Shown here in pieces: positions 21,427-29,029 of a DNA stretch of 29,029 nt. Position 1 is the stretch's first letter, and every line of letters starts with the position of its first letter. The notes below the pieces were generated by a model. It was not told the origin of the DNA. It saw only the letters and a program-made list of their open reading frames with translations, and ran no database searches. The stretch is from Azolla pinnata (taxonomy: Eukaryota > Streptophyta > Polypodiopsida > Salviniales > Salviniaceae). The position numbers and the translations under genes were made by a program. Location of the stretch: assembly GCA_037176905.1 (NCBI GenBank), contig JBBBWG010026291.1, positions 43,258-72,286 on the forward strand. The letters run 5' to 3'.

Positions 21427-24400
21427 ATGTCAGTGAGTGGTCATCACCTGCTATCGTCTCCTGTTGCTAGCTTGCCTCCCCCACAATCATCAGGCTCTAC
21501 CACCATGAGCAGCGGCTGCACCTTTCTGTGCGTGAGTGCACCGCCGCCAACACCACCATCGATAGTCTCAAGCGAGGCTCGGATCTTCTCTTTTGATGGC
21601 GATCATCCTCTCTCAATTCTGGACGACGATGATGACAACGACGATTTCTCAGCCATGGTTTCTAATGATATCAGGCCTGATTTGGCAAAACGGCCATTAT
21701 ATCAACTGTCTGAAGTCGAGATCAATGAAGTTGATCACAGAGCCTTGCATCCGCGGGCTTCAATGTCATTCTCTTCATCTCATCTTGATGATCCATTGGG
21801 CTCTCTGTTCGAGGGTTTCCCTAATGAAACTGGTCTACCATCCATTGAACTGCCCGAGCGATTGGAAGGGAAATTCTCTTCCATGGATTCACATGCTTCC
21901 ACTGTCTCGGCTTCCATAGATGGAGCATCTATAAGCCCGATCAATGAGAAACCTAAATTCAAGCATCGCAGAGTGTTCATCAATGATTCATTGAGAACTA
22001 AGGATACCGGTGACATGGCTGGAAATAAAGTGAGAACAAGCAAATATACATTGCTTAGCTTCTTGCCAAAGAATTTGTTTGAGCAGTTTCGGAGAGTTGC
22101 GTACATTTATTTCCTTGCAATTGTCATCCTGAATCAAATCCCCCAGCTTGCAGTTTTTGGTAGAACTGCATCCCTGTTTCCTCTATTATTTGTTCTGGTT
22201 GTTACAGCAATAAAGGATGGTTATGAGGATTGGGGTAGGCACAGATCCGATATAATTGAGAACAATCGGTTGGCGCATGTGTGCTCTCAAGGAGAGTTCA
22301 TACTTAAGAAATGGAAAAGGATACAGGTTGGGGAAGTAGTAAAGCTAACTGCAAATGCTCCAGTCCCTTGTGATATGGTTCTTCTAGAAACTAGTGATCC
22401 TAGTGGGATTGCTTATATCCAAACACTCAACCTTGATGGAGAATCTAACTTGAAGACGAGGTATGCTTGCCAAGAGACTCAAATTAAGAAACCAGAAATC
22501 AATTCTTTGAGCGGTTGTGTGGTATGTGATCCACCAACTAGAAATATTTATGAGTTCTCGGGATACATGGAGTTGGATGGTCACCCAGTTTCTCTAGGCC
22601 CTAAGAATGTTATCCTTCGTGGATGTGAGCTGAAGAATACAGCATGGGTGGTGGGGGTTGTGGTTTATGCTGGAAAAGACACAAAAGTGATGATGAATAG
22701 TGCAGGTGCACGGTCTAAAAGGAGCAAGCTTGAGTCGCAGATGAACAGTGCAACTATGTGGTTAGCTTTCTTTTTGCTCATAACATGTTTGGTTGGTGGA
22801 CTAGGTATGGGGTTATGGGTTGGTAAACATAGCAAGGTGCTTGGTTCTTTGGCTTACTACCACAAGACAGATATGTCAACTGGCAAAGATTGGGAATTCT
22901 ATAATGCATTTGGGGAAGCAGTGTTTGCATTCTTGAGTTTCATTATAATGTTTCAAGTCATGATACCAATTTCTCTCTACATATCCATGGAGCTCGTCCG
23001 GTTAGGACAATCGCGCTTCATGAGCAGAGATAAGGAAATGTTTTACAATGGTGATGGGTCAGAAACATGTTTTGAATGCAGAGCATTAAATATCAATGAG
23101 GATTTGGGTCAGATCAAGTATGTTTTCTCTGACAAGACTGGCACATTAACCCAAAATAAAATGGAATTCTATGCAGCAACTATAGATGGTGTCAACTACT
23201 GTGACAATGTGGCAATTCACCATGAGGACAGTCATTCATTTCAAGATTTCATGGAAATAGGTACTGCCTAGATTACTGAAGAAATATCAGATAGTTACCC
23301 AAAGATTTTTTATTTTATATAGTTGTGTTCACTTTCTTTTTGGGCTGTATTTTCAGAAGGTAACCATGGGTCACAATCCCAGGGTAAACGTCAAGTTAAT
23401 GTGAACCCACGATTATTGAAGCTGCTACAAACAGATGATCCAACAACAAATAAGAAAGCTCTGCAGGATTTTTTCCTTGTGTTAGCCATATGCAACACAG
23501 TTGTTCCGATCAAGGTTGACGATGGAGATCCTATACAGAAAAAAATTCCTAAAATAGAGTATCAGGCTGAGTCGCCTGATGAGCAAGCGCTGGTTACTGC
23601 AGCAGCAGCTTATGGCTTTGTTTTAATGGAGCGTAGTACTAGGCATGTTGTGGTTGCAGTACAAGGCGAACTTCAGAGGTATTTTTATGTTCTGTTTGCT
23701 ATATTGTCATACTAAATGGGCCTTAAGCTTAAGTTAACCAAACTTTATCCATGTTGGTATATGCCTATGTAGGTATGAAATATTGGGTCTTCATGACTTT
23801 GACAGCATACGCAAACGCATGTCTGTAGTTATTCGATATCCTGATGGAACTGTTACACTTTTGTTGAAAGGTGCTGATACGACAGTTTTGAGTCTGCTTA
23901 GGAAAATTGGTCTACTTACAGACATTTCTCCAGAAGAGAGACACATTGCAAGTGTTTACTCCTCCACATTGGCACACATTGAACAATATGCTAGAGTGGG
24001 GCTTCGGACACTTCTTGTAGCTTCCCGAGAGATTTCAGAAGCTGAATTCCATGAATGGGATAGTAAATTTGCACATGCAAGTACTGTATTAGGCAATAAT
24101 AGGCTGAGCTTGCTTCACAAAGTGGCAGAAACTGTAGAGAAAGATCTAATTTTGTTAGGGGCAACAGGGGTAGAGGACAAATTACAAGATGGCGTTCCAG
24201 AAACAATCGCCGCATTAAGAGCAGCAGGGATGAAGGTATGGGTCCTAACTGGAGACAAGCAAGAAACAGCTGTTTCCATTGGTTTCTCGTGTAACCTTCT
24301 AACACATGAAATGGAGACAATCTCTATTAGCTCTACTACAGAAACTGATTGCAGAAATGCAATTCTTAGTGCAATTGAAAGACAAAGAAATGGTTTATTG

Positions 24401-27400
24401 CTGAACTCCAGCAAAATCTATTCTGAGAGCATCCAGTCAAGCCCTCTTTCAACAACAGCTATTTTAAGTACTCCCTTCATGCGTTCTGATGGAGAAAAGA
24501 ATAATGCACCATGGGCGCTAATCATTGATGGAAACAGTCTTGTACATGCACTGAAAAAGGATATGGAGCAGCAAGTAAGGCCCTCAACATTTTCTATTCT
24601 AGGATAGTTTTTGTTTGTGCATATCATTTAAATTTTCAGATTAGAGCAATTAATGTTCAGTACCAGGGGTGCAATACTGGCTGAAGTACAATTGTTCAAT
24701 GAAGAGAATAGTTAAACAAAAAGTTGACTGACTTATTTTAAATTGTTAATGATTGTGATGACCCTCTGATTTGTGGATACAAGATTGGCCTCTACTCATG
24801 TCTAGGTAGGATGTTGGGTGCAATGGGTATCATTAGACTTTGGATGTATAATGCCATCCAAATCCTATACATTAGTAACCAAATGTCAGCTGTGGTATAT
24901 GTGTTTGGATTCATTGTCATCAAATCTACTCACTGTATCTTGAGATTTAACTGTAGGCATACTTGGTTCTTCTGTTGTCTTAACTCCTCTCTTGAAAGTT
25001 GGATGCTCATCATATGAGTTGGTAACGCTATACATCCTTCTCTTTCAAATAAAAAATCCTCAAGGGTCAAAACATTGGCGAGGGATATTGGTGCCTCGTA
25101 AGAGTATATTCATATACAAACCAGGGTAGGAAGTATGCTGTAGCTAGCTTGGGGTGCTAAAGGGAGGGCAACAGGTGGCCTAGATTGCATTTGCTTCATT
25201 CATGATGAACCATGATTCCTGAGTGCTGATGAAATCCTGTTGGGTCAATGGCATCCTTTCGAATGTGCTTTTGAATGCAGTTAAACTATCCTCTGCAAAA
25301 TGAGCAGTCATCTCCAGTCATGCTGGGCTGTTACATAATCAGTTTTTCTTTACTACACTTGAACTCTGCAAGGCCTTGTGATTGTGCATGTATATGGTGC
25401 GAGCTGTATGATTTTATTTTCTCTGGTATCGCCATGCATCAGATGGGAACAGCTCTCATAAGAACTGGATAGTTGTCAAGGCTGTGGCACTGTATCATTT
25501 TGAGTAGGAGGTAGAGATCAAGCTTTAGTGGTGCCTCTGTCTCTTATATCGTGACATGCAGACGTCATCTGTTATATATATCCCGACTCTTATATCTCTT
25601 CCTTAGTGGTTTTGTTGGTTCCTGGAATCCTAATGCGTTTTTGTAATATCCTTCGTGCAATGAATAAGTGTCCAGTCATGCCAGGCTGGCACACTGTCCA
25701 CTTTGCTTTCCAACAGTTAAATTCTGGAAAAAATGTTGTCTTGTGCAGTGCATACATGCGGTCTCACCAAGAATCATGTAGAAAATATTTCTCCTGAGAA
25801 CTGAATTGTTGATCAAGTTTCCTGTGGGTTGTGCTGCCCTAAAGACGCTTATATTATGACATGTAGGGGTCATCTATCATCTATATCCCCTCTCTGAAGT
25901 CTCTTTCTAATTTTTGGAGTGCATAACCTCGTTTCATGCTGGTCGTAAGGAGGTCGTTACTGATTTGTGAGGAATTCCGGCTCTTTAGGTTGTGATTGTG
26001 AGCAGAGATTTGGATTGGTGATGTACATGCCCCTTCTGAATCTCAGCTGAGTGTATTGCCTAGTTAATGGAGGTATTTAAGGTGTGTAGTTCTGCTCATG
26101 GAAGAGATGGGGGTCTGGAAAATAGAGATAAGCAGGATCAGTTCCAATAAAGGTGAGTTGGTTGAGAGGGGATGCTAGCAGAACCACCCTATTAATATGT
26201 AGCATATGGTTATGCCTGACTTCGTGGGAGTGAGTTTGATATATAAGTGCCCTCCAAAAGCCAATGATTGTATTCTTGCATATCTGCATAGTGTAGAATA
26301 TGATTTCTATGATCTAGCATATATAATATACTTGTATCTTAGAACCTCTATAGGTCTTAACTGAATGTGAATAGATTGTGAGTAACTGCCACATTTTGAG
26401 ATTTTATTTACAAGTAGTATAGTGCCACCTCGTAATCTCATTCCGTTAAGACGCAATTGGACTTTCTGTTCTCGAGCATCACAATGGTTGCATTGCTTCT
26501 CAAACACACTAAAGCTATCCAACTTGCTTGAAATCTAGAGAGAGAGAGAGAGATGGGATGAGAGATTTATCTCTTCAATCTTTTTGTGGCTTGCAGCTGT
26601 TTGACTTGGCTACAGCATGCCAAGTTGTCATCTGTTGCCGGGTTGCTCCTTCACAAAAGGCTAATATTGTTTCACTCATTAAGGATAAAGCACAAGAAAT
26701 GACTTTAGCAATAGGGGATGGTAAGGTTTCTATCAGGTTTACAGTTTTATTTTGAATAATTGTAACTGGTTTTGACGGTCTATTGTTCACAGGAGCAAAT
26801 GACGTACCCATGTTACAGAAGGCCCATGTTGGTATAGGACTCAGTGGTCAAGAGGGAAGGCAAGCAGTTATGTCTTCTGATTTTTCTATGGGTCAGTTCA
26901 GATTTTTGAGCAAATTGTTACTGGTTCATGGGCATTGGAATTATCAACGACTATCCTACATGGTTCTTTATAATTTTTATCGGAATGCTGTGTTTGTGAT
27001 GATGCTCTTTTGGTGAGTAACAGTGGATGACCGAAGCTTCTAACCATTGCGTATGCTTTTGTTTATGTATAATGTACAGAGGAGATGCTGTCTTAATTCA
27101 CTTTTTTCTCTGTTCATAGGTCAGAAATGTGCGTTGAAAACAATGCCTGCCAAGGCAGCTGACTTTCTATACCATTTTGGTTTAACTTGATGTTTAATTG
27201 TTCAGGTACATTCTTCAAACGGCTTTCTCAGCCTCATCTGCTATCATCGATTGGAACCTTATGTTCTATTCTTTAGTCTACACATCAGTTCCCACTGTTA
27301 TTGTTGGAATTTTTGATAAGGACATCAGCCAAAGAACTTTGCTTGAGCATCCTCCTCTATATGGAGCTGGACAGAGGGATGAAAATTACAACAGTCTCTT

Positions 27401-28492
27401 ATTTTGGGTTACCATGTTGGATACACTTTGGCAGAGTTTGGTGCTATTTTATGTTCCTCTTTACACTTACGAAATCAGCACCATTGATATCTGGAGCTTA
27501 GGAAGTTTGTGGACCATTGCTGTAGTTATCCTGGTTAATCTTCACCTGGCAATGGATGTGCAACGATGGATGCGGATCACGCATTTGGCAATCTGGGGCT
27601 CTATTGGATTAACATTTGGTTGTCTGTTCGTCCTTGACGCAATCAAACAAGAAGCCTTCATACCGCACTTTTGGTAACTACAAATCCATCATCTCTCTTG
27701 CATAAATTCAAAATGATATATTTTTTACTGCGTTTTTGTAAAGGAATCTATGGGGCTTTGGGGGAACTTCCACAGCCGATGGGGGAGTACATCACAGGAT
27801 TGGCATGTACTAATCTAAGGAATTGCACATTTTGTGTCACAGGTTGCAACTGTATCTAGCCGCAAAGTGTATTTCAGTACATTGGTATGCTTTAGTTAAT
27901 CTATGGAACATCACAGATCTTACAGTTGCACCTGAGTCTTGCTGTAGCGAGTATTTTGGCACGGTCGGTGTATTAGTTGCAGAGCGACAGTAGAGCTGAA
28001 CCTTTTGTTGTCCATTTTACATGACTAGCTTCCAGTACTGCTGCCAAAAGATTTTATGATTGCACTGATGATAGTCTGGGGAATAGGTTTTTCCTTTTTC
28101 TCGTAAAGAGATTCAAAGACAAAAGTCAAGCTTTGACATTTCTGGAACCTGTAACTTTTTTTCTGTCTCGTGGGTTTTGTATCCATTTGGTGATAATACA
28201 CGAGTTTTCTCACAATCCTAGAAATTGTACACTGCATAGATGCATCATAACTCCTATATACATTTATCTGATTCTTAGATTTGGGGAAATTGTACACTGC
28301 ATAGATGCATCATAACTCCTAGATACATCTATCTGATCCTTAGATTTGGGGGAGGATGCTGCAAAAGGAAGGTCCTGGACATACCCCCCTTCTGGTCTCT
28401 GCATGTCAAAGTATCACAGGTCAGGTGCAGCTGTCTAGGTGATCTGGGTTAACAAATGGCTTATCAGTAGGGTATCGACCCAACACGAAGAC

Positions 28493-28536
<44 letters not shown>

Positions 28537-28783
28537 CTGTCCATTGATAAGAAAGAGAGTTTTGGGTATTTTGTTGTGCAGGGTCATATTCAAAATCGTC
28601 ACGACATTCAGCTATTGGTTTGACATTGTTCTTATTGTTGCTCTAGCGTTACTACCGCGATTCTTTGTGAAAGCAGTGGTACAGAGAGTTTGGCCTGCAG
28701 ACATCCACATTGCGAGGGAAGTCGAAGCATGTCGGGGCCCAGACAACAGGCGGCGACTATCTTCACGGGTTAGCGAAACTTAA
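21427..28783 (+). CDS. ALA1: P4-type phospholipid-transporting ATPase (flippase), ALA1-like, 7 exons, complete
   Basis: P4-ATPases flip phospholipids to the cytosolic leaflet of plasma or endomembranes using ATP. Exons: 21427-23260, 23357-23678, 23773-24574, 26597-26720, 26793-27012, 27206-27673, 28582-28783; 3972 bp, 1323 aa plus stop, every join in phase. Motifs: first membrane helix around residue 225 ([20 protein letters not shown]), actuator DGES at 337-340, [12 protein letters not shown] in helix 4, phosphorylation site DKTGTLT with Asp 569, SPDEQAL near 685, [14 protein letters not shown] near 878, DGAND near 1027-1031 (split across exons 4 and 5), GHWNYQR, and a C-terminal helix block ([19 protein letters not shown]) with LLPRFFVK in the last exon. 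The conserved order matches plant ALA1 rather than the ALA4-ALA12 group. Plant ALA1 is about 1150-1160 aa; the excess is an N-terminal extension of about 200 residues with an acidic DDDDDNDD run. ATG 21427 is the first in frame after the likely acceptor at 21399. Flippases of this class normally need a CDC50/ALIS beta subunit, not encoded here. Confidence 0.95.
24575..26596 (+). other. 2-kb third intron of the flippase gene
   Basis: GTAAGG donor and TTGCAG acceptor. Removal joins DMEQQ directly to [11 protein letters not shown], as family alignment requires. No exon-like or transposon coding sequence was recognised inside; it holds a diverged direct duplication and a short GA run just before exon 4 (about 26537-26552). 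Confidence 0.8.
25290..25930. repeat. Diverged direct duplication of about 300-370 bp within the third intron
   Basis: Matching blocks in order: TCCAGTCATGC.GGCTG at about 25314 and 25671; GTGCATGTATATGGTGCG versus GTGCATACATGCGGTCTC; TTATAT(C/T)(G/A)TGACATG.AG..GTCATCT at about 25545 and 25850; then ATATATCCC / TATATCCCC and CTCTT. Many substitutions and indels; order is conserved. Confidence 0.65.
28221..28350. repeat. 65-bp tandem duplication in the last intron
   Basis: GAAATTGTACACTGCATAGA begins at 28221 and again at 28286, and both copies run to CTTAGATTTGGGG with about five differences, so the duplication is recent. Confidence 0.93.
28496..28530. repeat. (GA)n microsatellite near the last acceptor
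   Basis: Seventeen GA units, ending about 50 bp before exon 7. A purine tract here is not a normal polypyrimidine tract; the T/G-rich stretch 28559-28579 serves instead. Confidence 0.93.
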
Positions 28784-29029
28784 AAATCTGCGGCAAATCG
28801 TTTGCTGAGATTTCCTCTCTTTTTCCTCCCCCCCCCCCCCACTCTTTTGCTCCAGATGGTCAACAACCATACAAGTAAAGAGAGTCTCAAATCAAGAGAG
28901 AGCATGTACATTCAGAATGTCCCTTGAGTTGGGATATACAAGTATGTCAATGTATGATATGTTCCTACATTCTTTAGACAAACAATATTTCCAAATAAAT
29001 CCTTTGCTTGGGGGGGGGGGGGGGGGGGG
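28784..29029. other. 3' flank of the flippase gene, ending in homopolymers
   Basis: Holds a 13-base C run at 28828-28840, a candidate polyadenylation signal AATAAA at 28995-29000, and a terminal run of 20 G at 29010-29029. The last coincides exactly with the window edge. Confidence 0.75.

Noticed and set aside
27198..27677. Treating the TAA at 27675-27677 as the normal end of the flippase
   Set aside because: A GT donor at 27674 joins in phase to exon 7 at 28582, which restores the C-terminal helix and the LLPRFFVK block known from plant ALA1; the short end is kept only as a retained-intron possibility.

Overview
This window is nuclear DNA from a land plant. It contains a pentatricopeptide-repeat (PPR) protein of the plant organellar type, an argininosuccinate synthase with a serine-rich plastid transit-like leader, and a P4-ATPase that reads as the plant ALA1 type. 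All multi-exon genes use GT-AG introns, from about 60 bp to 2 kb. I cannot name the species from sequence alone. No bacterial-style operon, CRISPR array, tRNA or rRNA was seen.

Layout, left to right. (1) 1-946, minus: GC-rich 5' part of a PPR gene that runs off the left edge. Upstream of it (881-2114) is a stack of microsatellites and two families of 100-150 bp tandem repeats. (2) 3136-7529, minus: complete argininosuccinate synthase in 8 exons (477 aa as modelled), with a 1.36-kb first intron separating the leader from the enzyme. (3) 7.7-10.3 kb: AT-rich, repeat-bearing intergenic DNA, including a possible decayed CACTA-like element and a 0.5-kb (CACATG)n-type array. (4) 10489-15725, plus: complete TFIIH subunit TFB2/p52 in 15 exons (462 aa). 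(5) 15.7-21.4 kb: mostly repeats, namely a degenerate 45-50 bp family, ATAGT and CTT microsatellites, a GATC-rich palindromic minisatellite with higher-order structure, GAA/CATCGC/TCA tracts, an interstitial TTAGGG-type telomeric array and a 101-117 bp tandem repeat. (6) 21427-28783, plus: complete ALA1-like phospholipid flippase in 7 exons (1323 aa) with a long acidic N-terminal extension. The window ends in a run of 20 G.

The four genes do not form a pathway. They cover organellar RNA processing, plastid arginine synthesis, transcription/DNA repair and membrane lipid asymmetry, which is an ordinary plant housekeeping neighbourhood. All gene models were built by hand from reading frame, splice signals and remembered family similarity. 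Phase closes exactly for the three complete genes. I found no convincing new biological system. The most unusual material is the non-coding repeat architecture, especially the telomeric array and palindromic minisatellite before the flippase gene, and a stop codon placed at the last splice donor of that gene.
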